Shown one piece after another: positions 1-6,701 of a stretch of 22,243 bases of DNA. The notes beneath the pieces were generated by a model that had not been told where the DNA came from, ran no database searches, and saw only the letters and a list, made by a program, of their open reading frames with translations. Both the position numbers and the translations under genes were made by a program. The stretch is from contig NZ_BMOM01000041.1 in NCBI RefSeq assembly GCF_014647075.1, positions 1 to 22,243 on the forward strand, given 5' to 3'. Every line of letters starts with the position of its first letter. Position 1 is the first letter of the stretch. The stretch is from Deinococcus aerophilus (GTDB taxonomy: Bacteria; Deinococcota; Deinococci; Deinococcales; Deinococcaceae).

Positions 1-22
1 TCGTTTCACGCTCGGTTGTCAT
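1..22 (-). CDS. Possible 5' end of a gene running off the left edge
   Basis: An ATG at 22-20 on the minus strand opens a frame (MTTERET...) that stays open to the window edge. A purine-rich GAGG lies about 10 nt upstream, and a near-consensus promoter stands about 30-55 bp upstream. Only seven codons are visible, so no function can be given. The promoter could equally serve an RNA gene lying further left. Confidence 0.3.
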
Positions 23-28
23 GCATCG

Positions 29-78
<50 letters not shown>

Positions 79-112
79 CCCCCCCATCTCCACGAAATCT
101 TGGAAGTGCGCC

Positions 113-589
113 TCAGCGCTGCAAAAGCACCGTTTCCTGCACCTTCAGGCCCTGCTCCAGAGCGGCGCGGGCATGCTGACGGGCAGCCTCCAGGTCATGA
201 TTCCGGTAATTGCCACACTCCAGCTCGCTGACTCCGGGAATAGGCCGGTCGTGCGCCGCCGTGTCCTGCAAAGCAGCTTTAAAGGCCGTCAGGACCCCCT
301 GTTCATCGGGTTCGCCAATCACGGCCATATACATGCCCGTGCGGCATCCCATCGGGGAGACGTCCACCACATCCTTCAAGTGATCGCGCAGGTATCCGGC
401 GAGCAGGTGTTCAAGCGTGTGAATGGCCGCTGGATCGATGGCCCCGGCATTGGGCTGCAGCAACCGCAGATCGTACTTGCTGATGTGGTCGCCGCGCGGC
501 GTGGTCTTGACACCGGCGAGCCGGATATAGGGAGCCTTGACCTTGGTGTGGTCCAGATCGAACGATTCAACATTTGCCATGTCAGGCAT
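113..589 (-). CDS. luxS: S-ribosylhomocysteine lyase LuxS
   Basis: LuxS cleaves S-ribosylhomocysteine to homocysteine and DPD, the precursor of AI-2, in the activated methyl cycle of the cytoplasm. From the ATG at 589 the product is 158 residues, the family's normal length, and starts MPDMANVESF, as I recall for the D. radiodurans protein. The metal ligands are visible: H57 and H61 in HTLEH (with catalytic E60) and C125 in ELECGNY. The catalytic cysteine is C82 in MGCRTG. The frame is open upstream to an ATG at 676, but the extra 29 residues look non-coding. No clear Shine-Dalgarno precedes either start. It diverges from lspA. No AI-2 receptor genes lie nearby, so a purely metabolic role is as likely as signalling. 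Confidence 0.96.
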   Translation of the reverse strand: MPDMANVESFDLDHTKVKAPYIRLAGVKTTPRGDHISKYDLRLLQPNAGAIDPAAIHTLEHLLAGYLRDHLKDVVDVSPMGCRTGMYMAVIGEPDEQGVLTAFKAALQDTAAHDRPIPGVSELECGNYRNHDLEAARQHARAALEQGLKVQETVLLQR

Positions 590-675
590 TGTGCGCGGCA
601 TGGGCCGTGAAGAAGGTGAAGCCTTTCCCGTCATGTGCGGGGCGTGGGCCGCGACCACACAGCAGTGCCGATCCA

Positions 676-681
676 TATACT
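676..681 (+). promoter_or_regulatory. -10 element placing lspA on a leaderless transcript
   Basis: TATACT lies at 676-681, followed by 7 nt and then an in-frame GTG at 689. This is the TANNNT-to-start spacing described for leaderless Deinococcus genes. No convincing -35 is visible. Confidence 0.5.
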
Positions 682-688
682 GCGCGGC

Positions 689-1225
689 GTGCTAACGCCG
701 ACCGATTCTCTTCGCCGCATGCCGTTCTGGGTCGCCCTGACATTGACCGTTGCCCTGGTCGTGGCTGATCAGCTGCTCAAGGCGTGGGCGCTGGCGAACC
801 TTACCGCCTGCACCGCGGCACCGTGCCCTCCCCCCACGCCCTTTATTCCGGGCGTGCTGGACTGGGTCCTGACCTTCAATACCGGAGCGGCGTGGAGCAT
901 GTTCAGCGGCAGCGCCCAGCCCCTGGCCCTGGGGCGCCTGCTTGTCGGCCTGGGCCTGCTGGTCTACCTGTTCCTGCGTCCCCAGAACCGCTTTCTGACT
1001 GTGGTGCTGAGCATGATCTCGGCGGGAGCCATCGGCAACGCCATAGACGGACTGCGCTTTGGCAAGGTCACCGACATGATCCATGCTCCGCCCCTGAGCG
1101 CCATTACACGCGCGCTGGGCCAGGGTGACTTCCCCATCTTCAACATTGCCGACAGCTGCGTGGTCATGGGTACCCTGCTGCTGCTGATCGGCAGCTTCAT
1201 CGCGGACCGCAAAGCCAGGAACTGA
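689..1225 (+). CDS. lspA: Lipoprotein signal peptidase (signal peptidase II)
   Basis: LspA removes the signal peptide from diacylglyceryl-modified prolipoproteins in the inner membrane. The conserved blocks are present: [20 protein letters not shown] with the first catalytic aspartate (D129 from the GTG start), and FPIFNIADS with the second (D155). Four hydrophobic segments fit the family topology. I chose the GTG at 689 because TATACT ends 7 nt before it, suggesting a leaderless mRNA. The conventional alternative is the ATG at 719 (168 residues, starting MPFWVAL), which lacks a Shine-Dalgarno. A Cys-Pro-rich insert ([13 protein letters not shown]) sits in the first periplasmic loop. It is divergent from luxS and convergent with rpmB. 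Confidence 0.93.
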   Translation: MLTPTDSLRRMPFWVALTLTVALVVADQLLKAWALANLTACTAAPCPPPTPFIPGVLDWVLTFNTGAAWSMFSGSAQPLALGRLLVGLGLLVYLFLRPQNRFLTVVLSMISAGAIGNAIDGLRFGKVTDMIHAPPLSAITRALGQGDFPIFNIADSCVVMGTLLLLIGSFIADRKARN

Positions 1226-1279
1226 GCTGGAAACAGGCGCCCTGTGCGGCGGGCAGGCAACGAAACAAATAGAGAAACC

Positions 1280-1313
1280 AAAAAAATGTCCCCTCCAACA
1301 GGAAGGGACATTT
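1280..1313 (-). terminator. Rho-independent terminator of rpmB
   Basis: A perfect 9-bp stem, AAATGTCCC (1284-1292) with GGGACATTT (1305-1313), is followed on the minus strand by a run of seven T (complement of A1280-1286, partly in the stem). It lies just past the rpmB stop. On the plus strand the tail is poorer, though it may also slow transcripts from lspA. Confidence 0.8.
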
Positions 1314-1333
1314 CGCTGAAGCGGAAACTCAGT

Positions 1334-1549
1334 TCAGACCAGGCTCTTGCGGCACTTCGAGCACACGCGCAGGCGCAGGCTGACTCCGCCGCGCGTGACC
1401 TGCAGGGGCTGCAGGTTGGGCTTCTGAACACGCTTGCTGATGCCCGTGACTTTGCGGCCCACGCCGCCCGCTGCCCGCGCCTTACCCCGGCGGATCACCG
1501 AGTTCACGACAATCGGCCCCTTGCCGCATACTTCGCACACTTTCGCCAT
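1334..1549 (-). CDS. rpmB: 50S ribosomal protein L28
   Basis: This is a small basic large-subunit protein of 71 residues. The sequence is clear L28 ([29 protein letters not shown]). It is the cysteine-containing form: C5-x-x-C8 near the N terminus and C63-x-x-C66 near the C terminus make a likely zinc site. The start is fixed by a good Shine-Dalgarno (AAGGAG) 9 nt before the ATG. The gene stands alone, with a leader of about 90 nt if the extended -10-like TGCTACAGT (-10 at 1655-1650) is used, and a terminator right after it. It is not next to rpmG. Confidence 0.96.
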   Translation of the reverse strand: MAKVCEVCGKGPIVVNSVIRRGKARAAGGVGRKVTGISKRVQKPNLQPLQVTRGGVSLRLRVCSKCRKSLV

Positions 1550-1684
1550 GATGTTTCTCCTTACCTGAGTCAGATTCTTCTGCTGTGACCGGGGGCCGCA
1601 CGCCCCTGGGGGCTGACGCCACGCCGGCCAGAATCCGACAAGCCTTCCGACTGTAGCACACCACTCTGGCCCCCGAAAAGGCAT

Positions 1685-1716
1685 AAAAATCCGGATGTCC
1701 CACAGGGGGCATCCGG
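1685..1716 (-). terminator. Terminator of the YeaQ/YmgE-type gene
   Basis: On the minus strand CCGGATG (1716-1710) pairs with CATCCGG (1697-1691), with inner CCC/GGG pairs, and is followed by ATTTTTA. It lies about 20 nt past the stop of the small membrane protein gene. Confidence 0.75.
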
Positions 1717-1738
1717 GATTCGGAAGGCTTGAAGAGGA

Positions 1739-2008
1739 TCAGCGCAGAACGCGCAGCGCCTTGAGAATGGCAATCAGGATAACGCTGCCGATCACGCCCC
1801 AGATGATGCTCCAGAAGCTGAAGCCGTCGCCGGCGGCGTTGGCGCCCCCGATGTTCAGCAGTCCGGCAAAGATCCACTGCGCGAGCAAAGCCCCCACAAT
1901 CCCGATCAGGATGTTGGCGATCGCGCCCTGCTGAGCGTCCGTCTTCATAATCAGGCTTGCCAGCCAACCACACAGCGCACCAACCAGAATAGTAATGATC
2001 CAACCCAT
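1739..2008 (-). CDS. GlsB/YeaQ/YmgE family stress-response membrane protein
   Basis: The product is 89 residues with three hydrophobic helices (about 2-22, 29-53 and 65-88), rich in Gly/Ala. It carries the family pattern GWLASLIMK and later [13 protein letters not shown], as in transglycosylase-associated proteins such as E. coli YeaQ/YmgE and Gram-positive GlsB. The molecular function of the family is unknown; several members are general-stress induced. The start is the ATG at 2008, with AGGAGGG about 8 nt upstream. The gene is monocistronic with its own terminator and faces away from thrC. Confidence 0.88.
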   Translation of the reverse strand: MGWIITILVGALCGWLASLIMKTDAQQGAIANILIGIVGALLAQWIFAGLLNIGGANAAGDGFSFWSIIWGVIGSVILIAILKALRVLR

Positions 2009-2351
2009 GATGTTGCCCTCCTGTTTCGTCCCGTTGAGTTTCAACGCGAAGTACCCGTTGTGTTGGCAGCATGAAACCCGGCCCTGAGGGCAAATGTAGA
2101 TGGCGGCACTTTCTAAGAACGCGCAAAAGATTGGGTGGATATCCTACAAACTTCGGTTAAGGTTTTGCTCCAAAACGGGCCTTTTTGGTCTCATTTCTGA
2201 TTCCAGATTCAGGGTTGACCCGGACCGGCAAAAGCCCTGCCGCCTGGATATTTGTCTTACTCCCGGTCCAACCCCGCGTGTGGGGACCGCTAGCATGGCC
2301 GCATTCACCGCACGGTCCCGCAGGGGGCCTGCAGCCTGGAGGCTTCTCCCT
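2009..2351. other. 343-nt intergenic region between the small membrane protein gene and thrC
   Basis: No gene is evident. The stretch 2105-2215 is unusually AT-rich for this window. It holds two overlapping, mutually exclusive small stems: GTTTTG (2162-2167) with CAAAAC (2171-2176), or CCAAAA (2170-2175) with TTTTGG (2183-2188). Further right is an inverted repeat at 2264-2289 and then a -10-like TAGCAT at 2291-2296, from which the thr genes could be read. Confidence 0.5.
2264..2289 (+). repeat. Inverted repeat just upstream of the putative thrC promoter
   Basis: CGGTCC (2264-2269) pairs with GGACCG (2284-2289); within the loop CC/GG pairs extend the stem. It ends 2 nt before TAGCAT (2291-2296), where a repressor or activator operator could lie. 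The role is inferred from position only. Confidence 0.4.
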
Positions 2352-3392
2352 ATGCCCGGACTACTGGAACGCTACCGCCCCTACCTGCCCATCACAGCCA
2401 ACACCCCCAATCTGTCGCTGCATGAGGGCAGCACGCCGCTGATCCACGCGCCCGTCCTGAGCCGCCACCTGGCAGTAGAGCTGTTCCTGAAGTACGAGGG
2501 GCTGAATCCCACCGGAAGCTTCAAGGACCGGGGCATGGTCATGGCGGTTGCCAAGGCGGTCGAGGATGGAGCGGACACCGTGATCTGCGCGAGCACCGGC
2601 AACACCAGCGCCGCCGCCGCCGCCTACGCCGCACGCTCGGGCCTGAAATGCATCGTGCTGATTCCCGACGGCAACATCGCGCTGGGCAAACTGGCCCAGG
2701 CCATGGCGTATGGAGCCAGAATCGTGGCCATTCAGGGCAACTTCGACGTGGCCCTGAACCTGGTCCGCGAGATCAGCGAGAAGCATCCCATCGCGCTGGT
2801 CAACAGCGTGAACCCCTACCGCCTGGAGGGGCAGAAGACCGCCGCCTTCGAGGTTGTGGACGAACTGGGAGCCGCCCCCGACCTCCTCGCGATTCCGGTG
2901 GGCAACGCCGGCAACATCAGCGCATACTGGATGGGTTTTCGCGAGTACCACACCCACGGCAAGATGGACAACCTGCCGCGCATGTGGGGCTTTCAGGCCG
3001 CCGGGGCCGCGCCGCTGGCCCGTGGCCTGGACCGGGTGGACAACCCCGAGACCATTGCAACCGCCATTCGCATCGGCGCGCCAGCCAGCGCCCACCTCGC
3101 GCGGGCGGCGGTCAGCCAGTCGGGTGGGCTGTTTGATCTGGTCACCGACGACGAGATCATGGAGGCCTACGCCCTGATCGCCGGGGAAGGCGTGTTCTGC
3201 GAGCCGGCCAGCGCGGCGCCGGTGGCCGGTCTGCTCAAGCTGCACGCGGCTGGAAAACTCCGGGCCGGACAACGGGTGGTGGCCGTCCTGACGGGCAACG
3301 GCCTGAAAGACCCCAGCAGCGCCATGCGCAACGTCGTTCCCCCGGTGGCGGTGGAGGCCCGGCTGGAGCGCGTGATGGAGGGCATTCTTTGA
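2352..3392 (+). CDS. thrC: Threonine synthase
   Basis: ThrC converts O-phosphohomoserine and water to threonine and phosphate with PLP, the last step of threonine synthesis. The product is 346 residues, the size of the short bacterial class. The PLP lysine is K58 in [10 protein letters not shown]; the cofactor-binding ASTGNTSA (80-87) and the later Gly-Asn loop IPVGNAGN fit fold-type II enzymes. The start is the ATG at 2352, with GGAGG 9 nt upstream. An in-frame ATG at 2295 would overlap the putative -10 and add residues unlike the family. thrB follows 64 nt downstream, so the two are probably one operon. No threonine-rich leader peptide is evident. Confidence 0.95.
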   Translation: MPGLLERYRPYLPITANTPNLSLHEGSTPLIHAPVLSRHLAVELFLKYEGLNPTGSFKDRGMVMAVAKAVEDGADTVICASTGNTSAAAAAYAARSGLKCIVLIPDGNIALGKLAQAMAYGARIVAIQGNFDVALNLVREISEKHPIALVNSVNPYRLEGQKTAAFEVVDELGAAPDLLAIPVGNAGNISAYWMGFREYHTHGKMDNLPRMWGFQAAGAAPLARGLDRVDNPETIATAIRIGAPASAHLARAAVSQSGGLFDLVTDDEIMEAYALIAGEGVFCEPASAAPVAGLLKLHAAGKLRAGQRVVAVLTGNGLKDPSSAMRNVVPPVAVEARLERVMEGIL

Positions 3393-3456
3393 AGGTGGGC
3401 TGCCTGCACGCCCTTGCCGGCCACAGCATTCAGCAGCTGACACAGGGAGAGGCCCC

Positions 3457-4368
3457 GTGAGTGCTTTTGTGGTCCGGGCCCCTGCCAGCAGCGCCAACCT
3501 GGGCCCCGGGTTTGACAGCCTGGGCCTCAGCGTGCCGCTGTACACCACCCTGACGGTGACGCCGGGCGAGCGAACCGAGGTGGTGCCCCTGGGCCCGGAG
3601 CTGGAAGGCACGCCTGCCAACGAGGACAACTATGTCTACCGGGCCATGCTGCTCGTGGCCCAGCGCACCGGACAGCCGCTGCCCCCGGCCCGCGTGGAGA
3701 TCCACACCGAGGTGCCGCTGGCCCGCGGCCTGGGCAGCAGCGCCGCCGCCCTGGTGGCAGGCATTGTGGCTGCCAACCGTCTACTCGGCAGCCCGCTGGA
3801 CGACCACGCCGTGCTGGACGTGGCCGCCCGCGAGGAGGGCCACCCCGACAACGTGGCCCCGGCGCTGTTCGGGGGCATCGTTGTGGCCACGCTGGACAAG
3901 CTGGGCACCCATTATGTGCGCCTTGACCCGCCCGAACACCTGGGTGTCACGGTGCTCGTGCCCGATTTCGAGCTGAGCACCAGCAAGGCCCGCGCCGTCC
4001 TGCCCCGCGAGTACAGCCGCGCCGACACCATCCACGCCCTGTCGCACGCGGCGCTGCTCGCCGCCGCCCTGGCCCAGGGCCGTCTGGACCTGCTGCAGCA
4101 CGCCATGCAGGACTACATTCATCAGGTCTGGCGTGCGCCGCTGGTCCCTGGCCTCAGCGACATTCTCGACGACGCGCACAAACACGGCGCGCTGGGCGCG
4201 GCCCTGTCCGGCGCGGGACCCACGGTACTGTGCTTCCATGACCAGCGCGGAACAACCGCTTCCCTGCACGCCTATCTGCTGGGAGTCATGAAAAAAAATG
4301 GGTTGACCGGGCGTGTGCTGGACCTGCCCATCGATACCCAGGGCACCCTGGTCACCCCGGCCGATTAA
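3457..4368 (+). CDS. thrB: Homoserine kinase
   Basis: ThrB phosphorylates homoserine with ATP, supplying the substrate of the ThrC encoded just upstream. It is a GHMP kinase of 303 residues. Motif 1 is [12 protein letters not shown] (9-20), the ATP-binding motif 2 is [13 protein letters not shown] (86-98) and motif 3 is ALSGAGPTV (249-257). It starts with GTG at 3457 preceded by AGGGAGAGG. The order thrC-thrB with no aspartate kinase or hom gene means the homoserine branch is supplied from elsewhere. No terminator is visible between it and the convergent small gene 25 bp away. Confidence 0.95.
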   Translation: MSAFVVRAPASSANLGPGFDSLGLSVPLYTTLTVTPGERTEVVPLGPELEGTPANEDNYVYRAMLLVAQRTGQPLPPARVEIHTEVPLARGLGSSAAALVAGIVAANRLLGSPLDDHAVLDVAAREEGHPDNVAPALFGGIVVATLDKLGTHYVRLDPPEHLGVTVLVPDFELSTSKARAVLPREYSRADTIHALSHAALLAAALAQGRLDLLQHAMQDYIHQVWRAPLVPGLSDILDDAHKHGALGAALSGAGPTVLCFHDQRGTTASLHAYLLGVMKKNGLTGRVLDLPIDTQGTLVTPAD

Positions 4369-4393
4369 GTCCTCGGGCAAGGGATGGGGACCG

Positions 4394-4603
4394 CTATTTC
4401 ATGCCCTCGTTGCCCGTCTGCTTGATCTGCTCCATGCGGCCCAGGGCCTCAAGCCACTCGTGCTCGGAGATTGATGCCAGCTCACGGCCGTCGTGGCGCT
4501 CGACCAGCACCTCGCGCATGGCCTCGGCCTCACGCAGGCTGGCGCCCTCGCGGCCCATGCGGTCCAGAATGGGATCAAGCTCCATGCCGCGGCCGACCTT
4601 CAT
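4394..4603 (-). CDS. Small uncharacterised helical protein
   Basis: This is a 69-residue, acidic, mostly helical protein (MELDPILDRMGREGASLREAEAM...). It has no signal peptide or membrane segment. I do not recognise the family. Coding is supported by strong third-position GC and by GGAG 8 nt before the ATG at 4603; the frame stays open upstream to 4684. The pattern of charged helices ending HEWLEALGRMEQI suggests a soluble dimer or a partner-binding peptide, which is only inference. It converges on thrB with a 25-bp gap and no obvious terminator. Confidence 0.6.
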   Translation of the reverse strand: MKVGRGMELDPILDRMGREGASLREAEAMREVLVERHDGRELASISEHEWLEALGRMEQIKQTGNEGMK

Positions 4604-4787
4604 GCCGCACGCTCCGACGCCGGACCGGGCCGGGCCCCCACGTTCACGGAGAACTCGGGTGTCTGCTGCCGCGTCACCTGCCACAAGGCCACTGTCGTCA
4701 TGGCCTCACGGTAGCGGCCCACGGACTGGGGAGAGGTGAGGCGCAGGCGGCAGCTTCTTTAGGGTGCCGCGCCCCGGTTCGGCTCAG

Positions 4788-4829
4788 CGCTGCGGCAGGC
4801 GGACGCGGCTGCTCCCGCCTGCCGCAGCG
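4788..4829. repeat. Perfect 15-bp GC-rich inverted repeat
   Basis: The arms 4788-4802 and 4815-4829 are perfect complements around a 12-nt loop (CTGCGGCAGGCGG is the core of the left arm). No T-run follows on either strand, so it is not a standard terminator. It lies in the non-coding gap between the small protein gene and the tRNA terminator. It could be a dispersed intergenic repeat. Confidence 0.65.
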
Positions 4830-4846
4830 GGCCTGCAAAGCCAATG

Positions 4847-4886
4847 AAAAAGCGAAAGACTCCGCACAGGACGGAGTCTTTCGCTT
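4847..4886 (-). terminator. Terminator of the tRNA-Asp/tRNA-Phe unit
   Basis: A perfect 15-bp stem (4850-4864 with 4872-4886) and a 7-nt loop are followed on the minus strand by five T. It begins one nucleotide after the CCA of tRNA-Phe. It is the strongest terminator in the window. Confidence 0.93.
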
Positions 4887-4887
4887 G

Positions 4888-4963
4888 TGGTGGCCAGAGC
4901 CGGACTTGAACCGGCGACCCAACGATTTTCAATCGTTTGCTCTACCAGCTGAGCTATCTAGCC
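4888..4963 (-). tRNA. tRNA-Phe (GAA)
   Basis: The 76-nt cloverleaf includes an encoded CCA. The acceptor GGCTAGA pairs with TCTGGCC (one G-T pair). The anticodon stem AACGA/TCGTT holds the loop TTGAAAA, giving anticodon GAA. The T loop is TTCAAGT. It is second in a two-tRNA transcript, 23 nt after tRNA-Asp. Confidence 0.97.
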
Positions 4964-4984
4964 GCGTTTCCCACACGGGGAAAC

Positions 4985-5062
<78 letters not shown>

Positions 5063-5121
5063 AAGTGGAGATGACTGGTGTTTCTTGTGGTTGTCGCTGC
5101 CTTTAAAAAGCAGCGGGGTTA

Positions 5122-5150
5122 AGGATAGCCGCGCTCTCACAGCTTGTCAA
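5122..5150 (-). promoter_or_regulatory. Promoter of the tRNA-Asp/tRNA-Phe unit
   Basis: On the minus strand TTGACA (5150-5145), a 17-nt spacer and TATCCT (5127-5122) form a near-consensus promoter. The start should be near 5115. The leader holds a small stem, GCTGC (5114-5110) with GCAGC (5100-5096), before the 5' end of tRNA-Asp at 5062. Confidence 0.85.
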
Positions 5151-5180
5151 CCAGCAGACAATTCGGCCGACCATCCGCTT

Positions 5181-5954
5181 CTAGAACGGCACGGCCCGCA
5201 CCCCCTGCAGGGCGGCGTCGGAGGTGGGCGCCGCGTCGTCCGCAAGCATCAGCTCCAGGTACTCGCGGTCATGCAGGGCGTCGATCATGGCGAAGCGGTG
5301 GTCGGCGTCCAGCAGGATCCCCCCCTCCACCTGGGTATGCCCGTAGACCCCGAAGTGCAGGCCCGCCATCTCCACGTACTGCGGGGTCTCACGAAACCAG
5401 CGTTTGGTGCTGGGATCGCCGTAGAACAGGTCATCGTAGTGGGCGTGGGCGGGCAGCGGGGAGACGTGGGCAAACTGGACCGCGCCCACCCGCACCTCGC
5501 GGGGAAAGCCTTCCATCCAGGCCCGGAGGTGGGCGGGCAACAGCACGCCGCCGTGTTGCGGATCGAACTCCAGGTGACTCAGGCCGCCGCCTGTGCCCAG
5601 CACGTATCCGCCGCTCAGAACCGCGTCGTCGTGGTTGCCCAGAATGATGTGGACCGCGTGGGGGGCCGCCTGCTGGTAGGTCCGCAGCCGCTCCAGCTGG
5701 ATCACCTGGGCGCGCGCCGCCAGAAACAGGTGGTCGGGGTCGGCGGAATGGAAACGGGGCAGGCCGGTGAGGCGGGCATAGTCGCGCTCGCTCTTGGGAT
5801 GCACCAGATCACCAATCAGCACAACCTGAAACAGCCCCGCGAGGACCGGAGCCGTCGGCAGACACTGGGCGTCGGCACAGCTCGCCGCGCGCAGAGCCGA
5901 CCACAGCGTGTCGAAGTCGGCGTGAACGTCGCCAAAGGCCATGAACTTTCTCAT
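5181..5954 (-). CDS. Calcineurin-like metallophosphoesterase
   Basis: This is a 257-residue dinuclear-metal phosphohydrolase. The family's ligand motifs appear in order: GDVH (D9, H11), IGDLVH (D49), GNHD (N107, H108, D109), H163 in AHVSP and GHTQ (H206). There is no signal peptide, so it is probably cytoplasmic. The substrate cannot be told from the sequence. Related proteins include Ser/Thr-type phosphatases, Ap4A hydrolases and nucleases. ATG at 5954 is chosen because TAGACT (5968-5963) ends 8 nt before it, suggesting a leaderless mRNA; an ATG four codons on (5942) is the alternative. Its 3' end abuts the tRNA promoter. Confidence 0.9.
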   Translation of the reverse strand: MRKFMAFGDVHADFDTLWSALRAASCADAQCLPTAPVLAGLFQVVLIGDLVHPKSERDYARLTGLPRFHSADPDHLFLAARAQVIQLERLRTYQQAAPHAVHIILGNHDDAVLSGGYVLGTGGGLSHLEFDPQHGGVLLPAHLRAWMEGFPREVRVGAVQFAHVSPLPAHAHYDDLFYGDPSTKRWFRETPQYVEMAGLHFGVYGHTQVEGGILLDADHRFAMIDALHDREYLELMLADDAAPTSDAALQGVRAVPF

Positions 5955-5962
5955 GCCCGGTC

Positions 5963-5968
5963 AGTCTA
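5963..5968 (-). promoter_or_regulatory. -10 element of the metallophosphoesterase gene (leaderless)
   Basis: TAGACT reads on the minus strand and ends 8 nt before the ATG at 5954. No Shine-Dalgarno fits in between. Confidence 0.5.
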
Positions 5969-6035
5969 GCCGCTCGCGGTCCCGGACAGGCGGGGCATGA
6001 GGCCGCCGTACCCCCGGGCCCCTCAGATGCGCTCC

Positions 6036-6635
6036 TCAGCCCTTCAGGATGGTCTGCAGCTCCTTGTAGATGGCGCGGCTCTCCTCCACCGTCTCGCCGT
6101 ACCCGCTCATCAGGATGCGCGTGGCCTCCACTCCCTTGCCCGCGACGCGCAGCTGGTCGAGCAGGTCATTGATGTGGCTGCGGGCCTTGTCCATCTGTGG
6201 ATCGCGCGGCGGCTCGGGCGGAAGTGCGGTCCCCGTGGGCAGGTCGGGCAGCGGCGCGTCGGCCTCGAGGTCGGCGGTGTTGGCGCCGTCTTCCGGATCG
6301 TAGGCCACCCAGTGACCGTCGCCGGCCGAGGTCAGACCGTAGGTGCGGGCCATGTCGGCCAGGGCGGCGCGCTTGGCGTCTTCCAGGGTGTGGGCACCCG
6401 CCAGCCCCTCGCGGCCCACGCCGAGCAGCACCACTCGGGCGCGCACCACCGGCGGCTGCACGCTCTCACAGACCCAGCCCAGCTCCCACTGGGGGTCCAG
6501 GCGCTCCAGGTGGGCGGCCATCTGGTCGGGATCGGGAACGGGAACGACGCGCGCCTGGTCGCCCCGGACTTCCAGGGTCGCCCAGGCGGTCATGCAGGCG
6601 CGCAGGGCCTCGCGCACGCGGTCAGGATCAGCCAT
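6036..6635 (-). CDS. Uncharacterised protein with a possible Rad52/DdrA-like core
   Basis: The product has 199 residues. Residues 35-105 follow the Rad52/DdrA order as I know it: a helix ending in a Leu-x-Pro-x-Trp turn (HLERLDPQWEL), a strand with the pattern VVRARVVLLGVGRE like the 'v.G.tReDvG' strand of DdrA, then an alanine-rich helix LEDAKRAALADMARTYGL like 'sDAlKRaa..FGig'. A Pro-rich linker (about 125-147) leads to a helical tail containing DKARSHINDLLDQLR and ESRAIYKELQTIL, which may form an oligomer or partner site. If correct, it would bind or anneal single-stranded DNA. This is pattern memory, not a search result. The start at 6635 is supported by TACACT 7 nt upstream (leaderless). 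It may otherwise be a Deinococcus-specific protein of unknown function. Confidence 0.75.
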   Translation of the reverse strand: MADPDRVREALRACMTAWATLEVRGDQARVVPVPDPDQMAAHLERLDPQWELGWVCESVQPPVVRARVVLLGVGREGLAGAHTLEDAKRAALADMARTYGLTSAGDGHWVAYDPEDGANTADLEADAPLPDLPTGTALPPEPPRDPQMDKARSHINDLLDQLRVAGKGVEATRILMSGYGETVEESRAIYKELQTILKG

Positions 6636-6642
6636 GCCCGCC

Positions 6643-6648
6643 AGTGTA
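6643..6648 (-). promoter_or_regulatory. -10 element of the possible Rad52/DdrA-like gene (leaderless)
   Basis: TACACT on the minus strand ends 7 nt before the ATG at 6635. I looked for the 17-bp palindromic radiation/desiccation response motif here and did not see it. Confidence 0.5.
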
Positions 6649-6701
6649 GCGGGACCGGGCCGCGCCGGGTCTGTGTTGCTTCTCGCCCTTGCGGGGCCCG
6701 C

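Noticed and set aside
2361..3629. Long minus-strand frame over thrC
   Set aside because: It is antisense to a clear threonine synthase, with the composition of a shadow frame.
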